Assembly: GCA_016713645.1 (NCBI GenBank)
Contig: JADJOU010000001.1
Coordinates: 225,498-289,497 of the forward strand
Length of the DNA stretch: 64,000 nt
Direction: 5' to 3'
DNA from: Bacteroidota bacterium
GTDB taxonomy: Bacteria > Bacteroidota > Bacteroidia > Chitinophagales > JADJOU01
The notes below the pieces were generated by a model. The model was not told where the DNA came from and did no database searches. It saw only the letters and a program-made list of their open reading frames with translations. Made by a program: the position numbers and the translations under genes. This document shows, one piece after another, positions 1-11,386 of the stretch (position 1 is the stretch's first letter; every line of letters begins with the position of its first letter).

Positions 1-664
1 ATAAAAATCACGACACTCCACCATAGAGATTGGTTCGTTGGTGCGCTGAATCACCAAGACTTTCTGAATGGATGCGCTTTTGGAAATCGCTCCATCGATG
101 ATGGGCTTGACGGGAATAGATTTTATTTCCGCGATACATGCCATCACTTGTAATGATATACGCCCGCTTTTGCATCGTCAATTCTATCTGCAATGGCGCT
201 GGCAGAAAATCCCGCGAATACCACGGAATGAATGGCGCCAATGCGCGCGCAAGCCAATACAGCAAAGGCCAACTCGGGAATCATGGGCAAATAGATAATC
301 ACGCGATCGCTTTTTGGACACCCATCGATTTCAATACATTCGACATCTTGCATACTTCTGTGTACAATTCCCGATAGGTATAGGATTTATGGGCTTCTTG
401 CAATTCATTGGGCTCCCAAATTATGGCGACCTTATCCCCTATTTTGTCCAAATGTCGATCGAGGCAATTCTCGGTGATACTGAGTTTTCCATCGACAAAC
501 CACTCGATTTTGGGTTCTCAAAATTCCAATTTAAAACCTTATTCCAAGGGTTTTGCCAAGAAAAATGTGCAGCGATATCAGCCCAAAATTCCTCAGGATG
601 CTCTATGCTTCGCTTGTAAGGCATTTTCATAATCTTTAGTATTGGTCAATTTATAGGATTCCAT
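1..664 (-). CDS. acs: Acetyl-CoA synthetase, N-terminal part (runs off left edge, frameshifted)
   Basis: Activates acetate to acetyl-CoA through acetyl-AMP in the cytoplasm. Only the N-terminal third is in the window. The segment 'EEFWADIAAHFSW' followed by 'NPWNKVLNWNFENP' is the family's N-terminal signature, and 'GAIHSVVFAGFSA' is the conserved stretch before the AMP-binding core. The pieces lie in three frames (about 439-664, 144-353 and 1-170), so at least three one-base indels are present. The best start is the ATG at 664, giving MESYKLTNTKDYENA, which joins the 'YKRSIEHPEEFW' segment after removal of one extra T near 620. The AMP-binding motif and catalytic lysine lie outside the window. 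Family identity is firm; the frameshifts are most likely sequence errors. Confidence 0.85.
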
Positions 665-755
665 GTTGGCTATTTTTTATGGAAAAGTAAATAGAAATGT
701 TAAAATATAAAAGAATTTATTACATTTGAAACTCAATATTTTAAAACCTATTCTT

Positions 756-3700
756 ATGAATATCAAATTTACGCTATCGCTTATTTTCTTTTGCGCGATT
801 ACATTTTTGCACATGCCGTTACTCCCGCTTTTGTTTGGGCCAATTCTGTTGGCAAGGACAGTAGTGAATCCGTCGTTGGAATCAAGAAGGACTTTGCAGG
901 CAATGTTTATATAGCAGGAAGTTTTGACGGAGTCAATGTCGACTTTGACCCAGGTGCGGGCACATCCTTAAAATCCACCAATGGACTGCAAGACTTATAC
1001 ATTATAAAATATACTGCCACAGGCGCTTTCAGTTGGCGATAACGATGGGAGAACCAATTCTGACGTTGTAAATGGCATGGATGTGGACTCGGCGGAAATG
1101 TCTATATCGTTGGCGCTTTTGTAAGTACGACACTCGATATGAATCCAGGAGCTGGAACAAATAATATCAGCAATAATGCGGGATTTTCTGCTTATTTCGC
1201 TAAATATAATACGAGTGGAACATATCAATATGCCTATGCCATTGAGGTTCAACTTCCACGCTCAATACGCGTTTTGATGATGTGAAAGTAACGAATGATA
1301 ATGTCGCCTTTTATGTCACGGGATTCAGCACAGATTCAACCATTGACTTCGATCCAGGCGCCGGAATTTCAAAAACACCTGCCTTGCCAAATGGTGATGT
1401 CGTCGTCGCTAAATACCTCACAGCAGCAGGGGATCGCTAGGAGCCATTGGCTATATTGGTACGGATGGTTTTGATAATGGATCCAGATTGCATACAGATG
1501 CTGCAGGAAATTTCTTTTTACATGGTCAATTTCAGCACTTTTTAAATATTGGAACCACTGCACTCCGATTAATATTCCGAATGGGGAGCTGTTGGCACTC
1601 AAGATGTTTTCTATTGCAAATTGAGTGGCACAGGTGCAAACCTCGGCTTTATCCCAATTGGAAGTGGGGGCAATGAATCTTTGGGTGATATCACTTCGAA
1701 TAGTACAGGTTTTATGTATGCTATCGGTAGAGGCTTAACAGGCACTGATATAGATCCTTTGGTGCAACGCCAACCATGACCAGTAATGGAGGTTGGGATA
1801 TATTTATGTCAAATTTGAATTGGCAGCAGGTACTGCAGTCGCAACCAATACATACGGCGGTGTAAACAATGATATCCCTTTAGATATTCAAATCGAGAGT
1901 GATGGGAAACTTGATATTGTTGGTCAATTCTGCAGGCACTGTGTCAATGTGGGAACTCCTGGTATTCCATTCAATTTAACTTCTAATACAGTAAATTTCT
2001 GGGATGGCTATTACAATAGATATGATAGTTCATTCAATCACTTGACAGCATTCGCAGTAGGTGGACCAACCAATGATTTCTCAAGAGGCGTATTGCAAAC
2101 AGGCAATCAAATTTTCATGGCTGGGACTTATTCAGGTACTGCCAATTTCAACCCAAGTGGTACAAGCAATTTGACCAGTTTAGGTCAATTTGATGTATTC
2201 TTCCAGCAAGTACAATTTATGGTGCTTCTACGCCCAATCTCACTTTGAATAGAACCATTTGCAATGGCAATGCCTATTTTTCAAAGGAGCGAATAGAACA
2301 ACTACTGGAACTTATATCGATACAATCAAAGATAATAATGGATGCGATTCTATTCTTACTTTGAATCTAACTGTATCACCGAATAGCAGTCCTACGATTT
2401 CCATTTCGACGACATCCTCAACAACGATTTGCCCAACAGCTAGCGTAACTTTTAATGCCAGTGTTACAAATGCAGGTCCTAATCAATCTATCAATGGAGA
2501 AGAAATGCATCGATTGTTGGAGTGAATAGCTCAACATTGACCTTGAGCAAATATCAATAATAATGACTCTATTTATTGTGTATTCACTGCTGGCGACTCT
2601 TGCGCGATACCTAAGTACAAAATTCCAATAAAATTAAATTCACTGTCGCGACCAATCGAACACATTCCGTTATCGTAACCTCCAATCCAGCTTTGTCGAC
2701 TTTTGCGCTGGCACATCCGTTCAATTTACAGCAACACCGACCAATGGTGGTTCCACTCCCATCTTATCAATGGAGAAAAATGGATTCAATGTAGGAACCA
2801 ATAGTCCTACTTGGACAACTACTTCATTGGCGAATAATGATTCAGTTTGGTGTCTTGTAAGTGGTTCAGATTCTTGTGCATCTCCAACCGATGCCACTTC
2901 AAATAAACTAAAATTTACCATCAACGCCAATGTACACCAGCAGCTACAATTGCTGTAAATCCAACAGGTGCTATATGCGCAGGTGCCAATGCATCATTTT
3001 CAATTGCTACTTCTTCAAATCTTGGAAGCGGTCCTTTGTATCAATGGAGAAAAATGGCGCACCCGTTGGAACCAATTCAACTTATGCGTCGACAACACTT
3101 GCACAAGGCGATGTAATTTACATTGAGAATAACTTCGAATGCAACTTGCGCCGTTCCAGATTCTGTGATTACAGCGCCAATCGCCATGAATGTTAACGCA
3201 CTCAATACACCTTCTGTATCAATTGCTGGGGTAAATTCAATCTGCGTAGGACAAAATACGACATTCACTGCAACACCTACCAATGGAGGAACTGCACCAT
3301 ATACCAATGGAAAGTAAATGGCGGAAATGTTGGAACGAATAGTACAACTTATTCTTCTACTTCATTTACCAATGGCCAAGTTGTATCATGCGAAATGACT
3401 TCAAATGTAACTTGTCCATCAACAACAAAAGTAAATTCAAATGATATCACGGTACAAGTGAATAGTCTATCAGCACCTGCAGTATCTATTGCAGGACCTA
3501 CTACGACCCTTTGCTCTGGACAGTCATTGACTTATACGGCAACACCAACCAATGGAGGTTCTGCACCTGCATATCAATGGAAAGTAAATGGCAATAACGC
3601 TGGAACAAATAGCAGTTCATTTACCACTACCTTAGCTGGTGGAGATATCGTCACATGTGTGATGACATCTAATTCAGCTTGCGCTTCTGTACCGACAGCC

Positions 3701-5586
3701 AATTCGAATAGTTTAACTATTACTAGTGCAGTTACACCAACAATTTCAATCAATTCTCCAACAACGAGCATTTGCGCTGGAGAGAGTTTGACTTTCACTG
3801 CATCGATTACCAATGGTGGATCAAACCCATCATTACAATGGTTTAAGAATGGCTTTGCTGTTTCAGGACAAAATGGAACAAGTTATTCAAGTTCATCTTT
3901 TATCAATGGAGATCAAATCTATTGTGAATTGACTTCAAATGCGCCTTGTGCAAATCCAACAAAAGTCAATTCAAATACAAAGACCATAACGATTGTAACA
4001 TCTGTCATTCCTACTGTTTCTATTTCAACAACAGCGACGACTATTTGTGCAGGAACAAATCTTACCTTTACTGCTTCACCGAAATGGTGGTTCTGCTCCT
4101 ACTTACCAATGGAAAATTAATGGAACCAATATTGGATCACCATCGACAACAGCAACATTCAATAGTTCTACACTTGCCAATAATGATGCAGTCACTTGTT
4201 TAATGGTTTCTAATTCAGCATGTGCTTCAACGCCAAATGCAAATTCAAACACCTTGAATATAACAGTCAATCCTAACTTAGTACCATCTGTTTCGGTGAG
4301 TCCAAGTCCGGAAACACTATTTGCAGTGGCTCTGCGATTACATTTACAGCAAGTCCTACCAATGGTGGTACATCACCAACATATAGTTGGACAATTGATG
4401 GAAATGCGCAAGCAAGCACAACAAGCGTCATGGGCAAAACATTTTACCAATGCGGGTACAAGTCCAATTCAAGCGACCATTATTGCTACTTTAAATGTAA
4501 GTCAGGACTTGTGTAACAACGAATTCAGCTCTTTCGAGTCCAATTATTGTTACCATCAATCCAATACTTACCCCTTCGATTGTTGTTTCAACTCCAGTAA
4601 CTTCAATATGTCAAGGAGCAAATACCACATTTACTGCAACACCGACTAATTGCGGTACAACGCCAGCATATCAGTGGAAAATAAATGGAATCAATGCAGG
4701 ATTAAATTCAACTTCATTTAGCAGCACAAGTTTAGCAAATGGCGATATCGTAACATGCTCTGTCACCAGGTGGTGGATGTTTTAGCGCGAGTACAGCAAA
4801 TTCGAATTCTATCAATATGACAGTAAATTCGGTAAAAGTCCCTACAGCAAGTATTTCAAATCCAAATACAACGATCTGCCAAGGAACCAATGCAACCTTT
4901 ACAGCTACAATTACCAATGGTGGTTCAAACCCTACATATCAATGGAAATTGAATGGAGCCAATGTCGGACTCAACAGCAATATCTATAGCAATGCCGCAA
5001 TAGTCAATGGAGATCAAGTACAATTGGTATTGACATCTGACGCTGTATGTGCGACGCCTTTAACTGTCAATTCAAATACAATTCCAATGATTGTAAAAGC
5101 AAAACCAGCCAAATCAACTGTCACTAAACTCAATGCGACAACGTTGCAATCCAGTGTAATTGGTGATTCTTATGTTTGGAAAAAGATGGCACCACATTGG
5201 CGCCATGAACAAGAAATATTACGGTGACTGCATTAGGAGATTATACTGTTGCAGTAATACTAAGCGGATGTACATCTGATGTTTCAGACCCACTTACCTT
5301 TATTCCTTCAACGAGCATAAAAACTTTTGATGAGATTGGAATCAAAGTATATCCAAATCCAGTATCTGATAGAATATTTGTAGAGATGCCAAATGGTTTA
5401 TTGTCTAAAAACAATACAATCAAATTCTATAGCGTTTCAGGACAGACGATTGAAATCGAAAATCAATTGACTAAAACGAAGAATGGTTTTGAAATTACCA
5501 CAGAGAATATGAGTTCAGGAATCTATGTGATTGAATTGGAAAATGAATCAGGTAAAGCGATTTACAGGGTGAATATTGTAAAATAA
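756..5586 (+). CDS. Giant secreted Ig-like repeat adhesin with T9SS sorting domain (multiply frameshifted)
   Basis: About 1,600 residues once frameshifts are ignored. The ATG at 756 opens a hydrophobic signal peptide (MNIKFTLSLIFFCAITFLH). The N-terminal third has SBBP-type beta-propeller wording, for example 'DFDPGAGTS' near 945-965 and similar text near 1350. From about 2380 to 5095 there are roughly ten Ig-like repeats of about 85-90 residues sharing the cores 'TICxG..TFTAtPTNGG', 'YQWKxNG' and 'NGDxVxC'. The C-terminus (about 5320-5586) holds 'VYPNPVSDRIF' and ends 'IYRVNIVK', a type A T9SS sorting domain, so the product should be exported and anchored on or released from the cell surface. 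Ten or more frame changes occur. Adhesion is inferred from architecture only. A strong terminator follows. Confidence 0.8.
2386..5095 (+). repeat. About ten tandem Ig-like coding repeats of roughly 270 bp
   Basis: Each unit reads like 'P.VSI...TTICAG..LTFTA.PTNGG..P.YQWK.NG', ending with a cysteine-containing strand such as 'CVMTSNSACA' or 'CEMTSNVTCP'. The DNA phrases for 'ACCAATGGTGG' and 'TATCAATGG' recur at a steady spacing. The two cysteines per unit suggest a disulfide in each domain, which would fit an extracellular location. Close similarity of adjacent units makes expansion or contraction by recombination likely, and can also cause assembly errors. Confidence 0.8.
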
Positions 5587-5608
5587 ACGAAGTCTGAATA
5601 TTTTAAAA

Positions 5609-5636
5609 GCGAGCACAATGTGCTCGCTTTTTTTTT
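5609..5636 (+). terminator. Rho-independent terminator after the adhesin gene
   Basis: A perfect eight-base stem (GCGAGCAC/GTGCTCGC) with a short AAT loop is followed by a run of nine or more T. It lies 22 bases after the adhesin stop codon. Confidence 0.85.
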
Positions 5637-5691
5637 ACTTTGTTTTGCAAATTCAAAAAAGTAATATTTGCAATTTCTAACACCAACCACA

Positions 5692-7014
5692 ATGAATCTT
5701 CCAAGTGCATTTGTCAAAAGAATACAGGAACAATTTGCGGACAACGCAGATGATTTTATAAATGCTTTGACAAATGAGCCCAAAACCTCTATTCGCTATA
5801 ATAGAGCGAAGACAAGTAAAGCAGAAAACAATTCGATTCCATGGGCCAAAGACGCTTATTTTCTTGAAACACGCCCCTCTTTCACCCTTGACCCACTATT
5901 TCATGCTGGTCATTACTATGTGCAAGAGGCGAGTTCGATGTTGATTGAGCAAGTATTTAATCAATACTTAAAGACAGATTCCGCTATGCGCATTTTAGAT
6001 ATTTGCGCAGCACCAGGGGGAAAGAGCACGCACATCATGAGTTTGATCAATGATCAGTCTTATCTTGTGAGCAATGAAATCATCTCCAATCGGAGCAATA
6101 TATTGATGGAGAATATCATCAAATGGGGAACGGGAAACGCTTTAGTCACAAACAGCGATCCCTCCAAATTCACCTATCTAAAAAATCATTTTGACGCAAT
6201 TCTTGTCGATGCGCCATGCAGCGGAGAAGGGCTCTTTCGGAAGAATCCAGATGCCTGCGCTGAATGGTCAGAAAAAAACTGCACCATTTGCGTGCATAGA
6301 CAAAGAGATATTTTTCGAACCATGTGGGAATGCCTCAAAGAAGGCGGCATAATGATATATTCTACTTGCACTTATAATCCAGAGGAAAATGAGCGCAATC
6401 TCGCAGCACTTCAAGAAGAATTTAATTTTGATGTTCTACCGCTTTCTTTGAAAGAGGAATGGCAAATTCAAGAAGTAAAATTTAATTCCATCCTTGGATA
6501 TCAATTTTTACCCCACAAGAGCAACGGGGAGGGATTTTATTTGAGCATCATTCAGAAGCCAGGAATATTAACACAAAAAGAAGGCAAAATTAAAAACCGA
6601 AATCACCCATTCAAATCATTTTTGAATGAATCATCCGCTGATAAATTTGATGCTAAGCATGTCCATAATAGAGATTATTTTATGCCCAATAATATGTCCG
6701 ATGATTTTGATGCATACAAATCACTGCACATAAAACATGCGGGCGTGTGTATCGGCGAAGAAATCAATAAGAAGCTAATACCAGACCATAGTTTAGCGCT
6801 TTTCGCTGGGCTAAATGTGAACAGTTTTCCTCGATTAGATCTAGAGGAGAAATCCGCATTAAATTACTTAGCAAAGCGGGATTTTGTGATTGATGGCCCC
6901 TTGGGTTGGAATGTTGTCACTTTTGAAAATGCTCCTTTGGGATTTATTAAAAACATGGGCAATCGATTCAATAATTACTACCCCAATGAGTGGAAGATTC
7001 GGATGAATTTCTAA
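5692..7014 (+). CDS. NOL1/NOP2/Sun-family rRNA (cytosine-C5) methyltransferase, RsmF-like
   Basis: 440 residues. Transfers a methyl group from SAM to C5 of a cytosine in rRNA. The SAM-binding motif I is 'DICAAPGGKS' (about residue 104). Motif IV 'VDAPCSGEGLFRKNPDA' carries one conserved cysteine, and motif VI 'MIYSTCTYNPEENE' carries the second, catalytic, cysteine. The C-terminal region resembles the RsmF/YebU accessory domain, with 'LALFAGLNVN' and a terminal 'NNYYPNEWKIRM'. The ATG at 5692 starts MNLPSAFVKRIQEQF, the typical N-terminus; an upstream in-frame TTG is less likely. The gene is intact. The exact target base (RsmF-type C1407 in E. coli) is inferred from family. Confidence 0.9.
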   Translation: MNLPSAFVKRIQEQFADNADDFINALTNEPKTSIRYNRAKTSKAENNSIPWAKDAYFLETRPSFTLDPLFHAGHYYVQEASSMLIEQVFNQYLKTDSAMRILDICAAPGGKSTHIMSLINDQSYLVSNEIISNRSNILMENIIKWGTGNALVTNSDPSKFTYLKNHFDAILVDAPCSGEGLFRKNPDACAEWSEKNCTICVHRQRDIFRTMWECLKEGGIMIYSTCTYNPEENERNLAALQEEFNFDVLPLSLKEEWQIQEVKFNSILGYQFLPHKSNGEGFYLSIIQKPGILTQKEGKIKNRNHPFKSFLNESSADKFDAKHVHNRDYFMPNNMSDDFDAYKSLHIKHAGVCIGEEINKKLIPDHSLALFAGLNVNSFPRLDLEEKSALNYLAKRDFVIDGPLGWNVVTFENAPLGFIKNMGNRFNNYYPNEWKIRMNF

Positions 7015-7075
7015 TCAATTGTTACTTATCAATAAAGACAAACTCTTTTAGACAAAAACACTTCTTTTACTTCCG

Positions 7076-7410
7076 CTATTTTGCTGGAGTCGACATCGTC
7101 ACCAAATATTTAATAATCAATGCCTCTTGAGTAGGATCAATTCGCATCTCTTTTTTATTGGCCTTATTCGTCATATCTGCGACCATACTTGGCCATCTCT
7201 CTGGAGACAGTGATTTAGGACTCTTCAACGCATGACAAGCTACACATTTTTCTCCATACAAGATTTTTCCTTGATTGAAATCCGCTAGTGTTAAATCGGG
7301 ATAAACAGCATTCACTTTGACTAGATCTGGTTGGCTTGGAACTACTTTTTTGAAGAAGAGCAGGCTGCTGCAATTGTCAGAACAGCGGAGATTAGTAAAA
7401 TTTTATACAT
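7076..7410 (-). CDS. Small c-type cytochrome lipoprotein (one frameshift)
   Basis: About 110 residues. The ATG at 7410 gives MYKILLISAVLTIAAACSSSKK, a lipoprotein signal with the acylated cysteine in 'AAACSSS'. The mature part has one heme-binding CxxCH, 'CVACHAL', and 'GKILYGEKCVACH' is typical of class I cytochromes. A methionine ligand may lie near 'MVADMTN' or 'YLVTMST'. The frame breaks at a run of six T (7346-7351); seven would join signal and mature parts. Likely an electron carrier bound to a membrane facing the periplasm. It stands alone, between the methyltransferase (convergent) and the dehydrogenase (divergent). Confidence 0.75.
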
Positions 7411-7644
7411 AATAAATGTTTTAAAATTCGTGCAAAATTCAATCGAATAAACTTGCAACAAAATAATTATTTTAATGGTTGAAAACCAAATATAGCGTGT
7501 TTCAAAAATACAAGCCCCCTTTCTTTCTAATATACATGCATAAATCCTAATTCGCGGTATTATCAGCCAAAATCCAATCTCTATTTTTTAATATAAAAAC
7601 CTACATTTGCCCTCAAGAAATGCTATAAATATATTAAAATCAAT

Positions 7645-8866
7645 ATGAGTTTATTACAAAAATATAAAGACAAAAAGCCGGAAATCGTATTTGAATGGAA
7701 TGATGCAGAGACAGGCGCAGAGGGCTGGGCGGTCATCAATTCTCTTCGCGGCGGAGCTGCAGGCGGGGAACGAGAATGAAAAAAGGCTGTACGCGCGATG
7801 AAGTTCTAAGCCTTGCAAAAACGATGGAAATCAAGTTTACCGTGGCAGGACCACCTATTGGGGGTGCCAAATCGGGCATCAATTTCGACCCAGCAGACCC
7901 TAGAAAAAATGAAGTCCTCAAGCGTTGGTATAGCAAAGTCATTCCACTTCTTAAAACCTATTATGGCACTGGAGGCGATTTAAATGTCCCTATCGAAGAT
8001 ATCTTCCCCATCACAGAAAGTCATGGATTGATGCATACCCAGGAAGGAATTGTACAAGGTCATTTCTCGCCAAGTCCAGAACAAAAAGTGAAGCAAGTTG
8101 ATCAATTGAGAAAAGGTGTCTCCTTGATGATGAGCGATAAAACCCTTATTCCTAATGGAAACATTCATTATAGCGTAGCAGATTTGATTACGGGATATGG
8201 TGTAGCAGAAGGCGTTAGACATTGGTATTCCACGTATAAAATCTCCAATGCCGCTGGAAAAAGAGCGATTATTCAAGGATTCGGCAATGTGGCCGGAGCA
8301 GCAGCCTTCTATCTCGCTGAGCAAGGAGTCAAAATTGTTGGAATCATTGATAGAGCTGGTGGGTTGATCAATGAAAATGGATTCAATAGCAATGAAATCG
8401 CAGACTTATTGGCTGCGAGAAATGGCAATGCGCTGAATGCCCCTAATATGCTTTCATTTGAGGAAATCAATGAAAAGATATGGTCTGTTAAAGCGGATAT
8501 TTTTGTTCCTGGCGCTGCCTCTAAAATCATCACCAAAGAGCAATTCGACCAAATGATCGCCAGCGGCATTGAGGTCATGAGTTGCGGAGCGAATGTGCCT
8601 TTCAAAGAAGAAGATGTATTCTTTGGCGAATTGGCCCAATATGCAGATGGCAAAATGAATATTATACCAGATTTCATCGCCAATTGTGGCATGGCGCGCG
8701 TTTTCGCATATTTAATGCAACCCAATGCAATCATCACGGATACGGCAATTTTTAAAGACGTCTCTGATACGGTTGCAAAAGCATTGAAAGAAACGCATAC
8801 CAAGAATTCACATCTTTTCCATTTACAAAAACGGCTCTTGATATCGCTATCGGCAAATTAATTTAA
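7645..8866 (+). CDS. Glu/Leu/Phe/Val dehydrogenase family protein (two frameshifts)
   Basis: About 407 residues. NAD(P)-dependent oxidative deamination of an amino acid, most likely glutamate. The ATG at 7645 begins MSLLQKYKDKKPEIVFEW. 'NSLRGGAAGGGTRM' is interrupted because four G occur at 7765-7768 where five are needed. The substrate-binding stretch 'AGPPIGGAKSGINFDP' contains the family lysine, 'GTGGDLNVPIED' follows, and the Rossmann glycine motif is 'IQGFGNVAGAAAFYLAEQG'. A second indel in a run of A near 8825-8830 converts the expected ending 'ALDIAIGKLI' into a short false tail. Substrate cannot be fixed from sequence; glutamate or leucine/valine remain options. Confidence 0.85.
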
Positions 8867-8874
8867 TTCTATTT

Positions 8875-9413
8875 ATGAAACACGCATTCTTCGCAATAGC
8901 CCTTTTAATAACAGGGATTTCGCAAGCCCAGACCTTTACCCTAAAAAGTGCAGATTTAGGTGGTCAAGCGACTTCCAAAACGAATTCGGTGGATTCGGCT
9001 GCAGTGGTCAAAATGTATCCCCACAATTGTCTTGGGATAATATCCCCGAGGGAACTAAAAGTTTTGCCATTACCATGTATGACCCAGATGCTCCTACAGG
9101 CAGCGGATGGTGGCATTGGTTGGTTTTCGACATCCCCGCACACATTCGCGAATTGAAATCAGGAGCTGGCGATATCACGAAGAATATTGCTCCCGCCAAT
9201 TGCGTGCAAAGCACTACGAATTATGGCACATCAGGTTATGGTGGCCCATGCCCGCCAAAAGGTCATGGAATTCACCAATACATCATCACCGTTTATGCAT
9301 TGAAAACGGATAAATTGGGACTCGATAAAAACGCGAATCCAGCGACAGTCGGATTCAATCTATGGGCGAATACCATTCAAAAAGCATCTATCGTCACGTA
9401 TTATCAACGCTAA
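8875..9413 (+). CDS. Exported PEBP family protein (YbhB/YbcL-like; one frameshift)
   Basis: About 178 residues. MKHAFFAIALLITGISQAQ is a signal peptide, so the product is probably periplasmic. The fold signature is clear: 'SWDNIPEGTKSFAITMYDPDAPTG' and 'GWWHWLVFDIPA' form the ligand pocket, followed by 'GYGGPCPPKGHGIHQYI', the second conserved PEBP motif. The frame changes near 8970; reading 'FQNEFGGFGCSGQNVSPQLSW' across it restores the family sequence. Bacterial PEBP proteins bind anions or small ligands, and their biochemical role is not settled. It follows the dehydrogenase by only a few bases and precedes cvpA closely, so the three may be co-transcribed. Confidence 0.85.
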
Positions 9414-9421
9414 TTGAATTT

Positions 9422-9952
9422 ATGATTATAGACATCGTTTTTGCCATTGCCCTTATCCTTGGGTTCTATCATGGATATCAAAAAGGGATTCTTTATTCCT
9501 TTGTATCAATCGTAGGAGTATTGATTGCCGCTTTGGCTTCCATGAAACTCACCCTTTGGTTCTCTGGACTGCTCAATCAATGGTTTAAAATCTCACCTAC
9601 TTTCTTGCCATTCGTATCCATGGTTTTGATATTTATCATCATCATGCTCAATTTAAAGTTAATCGCCTATTTATTGGAGCGATTTTTAGCAGCCATCAAA
9701 TTGACGCAAGGAAATAAAATAGGCGGTGGACTTCTATGGGTAGGCATCTCCCTATTTTTGTTGAGCACTTGCATTTGGCTCTTGGATAAAGGGGATATTA
9801 TTCGACCAGCATTGAGAACGAGTTCTTTTTCTTACGCAATGCTCCAACCAATAGCTCCATGGGGCTTTAAAGTAATCAGCTATTTATCACCTATGTTTAA
9901 AGAGTGGTATGAGGCATTGGGAGCGATTTTTGAACATGTGGGTAAAGAATAA
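9422..9952 (+). CDS. CvpA family inner-membrane protein
   Basis: 176 residues from the ATG at 9422 (MIIDIVFAIALILGFYHGY). Four predicted membrane segments lie around residues 3-18, 24-45, 60-82 and 100-120, with the conserved 'GFYHGYQKGIL' early and 'LNLKLIAYLLERFL' in the middle, as in CvpA. In enterobacteria CvpA is needed for colicin V production and envelope or purine-linked phenotypes; the molecular function is unknown. It starts 9 bases after the PEBP stop. Confidence 0.8.
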   Translation: MIIDIVFAIALILGFYHGYQKGILYSFVSIVGVLIAALASMKLTLWFSGLLNQWFKISPTFLPFVSMVLIFIIIMLNLKLIAYLLERFLAAIKLTQGNKIGGGLLWVGISLFLLSTCIWLLDKGDIIRPALRTSSFSYAMLQPIAPWGFKVISYLSPMFKEWYEALGAIFEHVGKE

Positions 9953-9974
9953 TTAACATATTCGCAAAATTGTT

Positions 9975-9982
9975 TAGCTTTG
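9975..9982 (+). promoter_or_regulatory. Possible -7 element upstream of the serine palmitoyltransferase-like gene
   Basis: TAGCTTTG matches the Bacteroidota -7 consensus TAnnTTTG and lies 63 bases before the start codon. No good TTG -33 element is visible about 20 bases upstream, so the assignment is weak. Confidence 0.35.
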
Positions 9983-10044
9983 TTTTTTAGGGGGGAAGAA
10001 ATCATGCACATAGGGGCATTTTTACTTATGCAAAACAATCATTT

Positions 10045-11277
10045 ATGACAGGTTCAGGATCACAGAAGAAAATCGGCAAATTATTTGAAAAGTGCTATGC
10101 GTATGACAGAGCAGATATTGTAAAAGCAGCGGGGATATACCCATACTTCAAAGCCATTGAGGAGAGCGAAGGACCAGTGGTGAATATGGCAGGAAAGAGA
10201 ATTGTCATGGCGGGATCCAACAATTACCTCGGACTTACCGCAGACCCTAGGGTCAAAGAAGCAGCCATCAAAGCCATTGAAAAATACGGAACCTCATGTT
10301 CTGGCTCTAGATACCTCACAGGCACCATCGATTTGCACAACGAATTTGAATCAAAAGTTGCCAAATTCGTAGGCAAGGAAGCAGCTCTCTTATTCAGCAC
10401 GGGTTACCAAGCTGGACAAGGCGTTATCGCTCCACTTGTGGGAAGAAATGATTTTATCATCTCAGATAAAGACAATCACGCCTCTATTCAAGCGGGAAAT
10501 ATGCTCGCCAAAGGGGGAATGGGAACAGAAATATTGCGCTACCACCATTGTGATACAGAAGACTTGAGAAAGCGTCTAGAACAAGTAAAAGATAAGCCAG
10601 GAGGAAAATTAATCGTCACAGACGGCGTATTCTCCACTTTTGGAGATATTCCACCATTGGACGAAATCGTCAAATTGGCCAAAGAATACAATGCACAGCT
10701 GCTCGTTGATGATGCCCATGCATTTGGGGTAATAGGCAAAGGCGGAAGAGGAACTGCCAGTGATTTCGGTTTGACTGACCAAGTAGATTTAATCGTGTGC
10801 ACATTTAGCAAATCACTCGCATCTCTCGGTGGTTTCGTTGCCGGTGATGAGCGTGTAATCAACTATTTGCGCCACCACTCGCCTGCCTTAATATTTTCTG
10901 CATCGCCTACACCAGCGTCAGTAGCTTCTGCTATAGCTGCTTTAGATATCATGATTGCTCAACCTGAATTGCAGACAAAATTGCTCAACAATACAGATAG
11001 AGTTCGTCAAGGCTTGATCAAAGCGGGTTTCCACGTCAATCCACCAGATGCTAGAACGGGCATTGTTTCTGTCATCATCGGTGACGATAACAAAGCGTTT
11101 TCTCTTTGGAAAGGATTGTTTGATGCGGGAATCTTCGTCAATGTATTCATCCAACCAGCAACTCCTCCAGGAATGGCGATGATGAGAAATAGCTTTATGG
11201 CGACTCACGAAAACGAACACCTCGATACCATCATCGATACTTATATCAAAGTGGGTAAAGAATTGGGGATTATCTAA
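10045..11277 (+). CDS. spt: Serine palmitoyltransferase-like PLP enzyme (alpha-oxoamine synthase)
   Basis: 410 residues, intact. PLP-dependent condensation of an amino acid with an acyl-CoA. The catalytic lysine is K256 in 'TFSKSLASLGGFV'; 'DDAHAFGVIGKGGRG' supplies the PLP-ring aspartate and histidine, and 'SDKDNHASIQAG' the stacking histidine. The 'LASLGGFVAGDERVI' and 'SASPTPASVASAI' wording matches the sphingolipid-forming serine palmitoyltransferases of Bacteroidota better than glycine C-acetyltransferase (Kbl) or BioF, although those are the alternatives. It would supply 3-ketosphinganine for sphingolipids of the outer membrane. It is followed by its own terminator. Confidence 0.8.
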   Translation: MTGSGSQKKIGKLFEKCYAYDRADIVKAAGIYPYFKAIEESEGPVVNMAGKRIVMAGSNNYLGLTADPRVKEAAIKAIEKYGTSCSGSRYLTGTIDLHNEFESKVAKFVGKEAALLFSTGYQAGQGVIAPLVGRNDFIISDKDNHASIQAGNMLAKGGMGTEILRYHHCDTEDLRKRLEQVKDKPGGKLIVTDGVFSTFGDIPPLDEIVKLAKEYNAQLLVDDAHAFGVIGKGGRGTASDFGLTDQVDLIVCTFSKSLASLGGFVAGDERVINYLRHHSPALIFSASPTPASVASAIAALDIMIAQPELQTKLLNNTDRVRQGLIKAGFHVNPPDARTGIVSVIIGDDNKAFSLWKGLFDAGIFVNVFIQPATPPGMAMMRNSFMATHENEHLDTIIDTYIKVGKELGII

Positions 11278-11386
11278 TTGGTAATTGGAATTTGGTTAGT
11301 GGATTTTGGGGCTAATTTCTTGGGACATCAAGACCTAGCACAAGAAAACAGAAAGTACATCTCAGCGCGTTTTGCTCTATCAATAT

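Noticed and set aside
2386..5095. CRISPR array or minisatellite
   Set aside because: Unit length is about 270 bases with no spacer pattern, and the repeats translate to Ig-like domains inside one secreted protein.
10045..11277. Glycine C-acetyltransferase (kbl) or biotin synthase step enzyme (bioF)
   Set aside because: No tdh or bio genes nearby, and the sequence around the catalytic lysine and after it fits the Bacteroidota serine palmitoyltransferase type better; kept as an alternative only.
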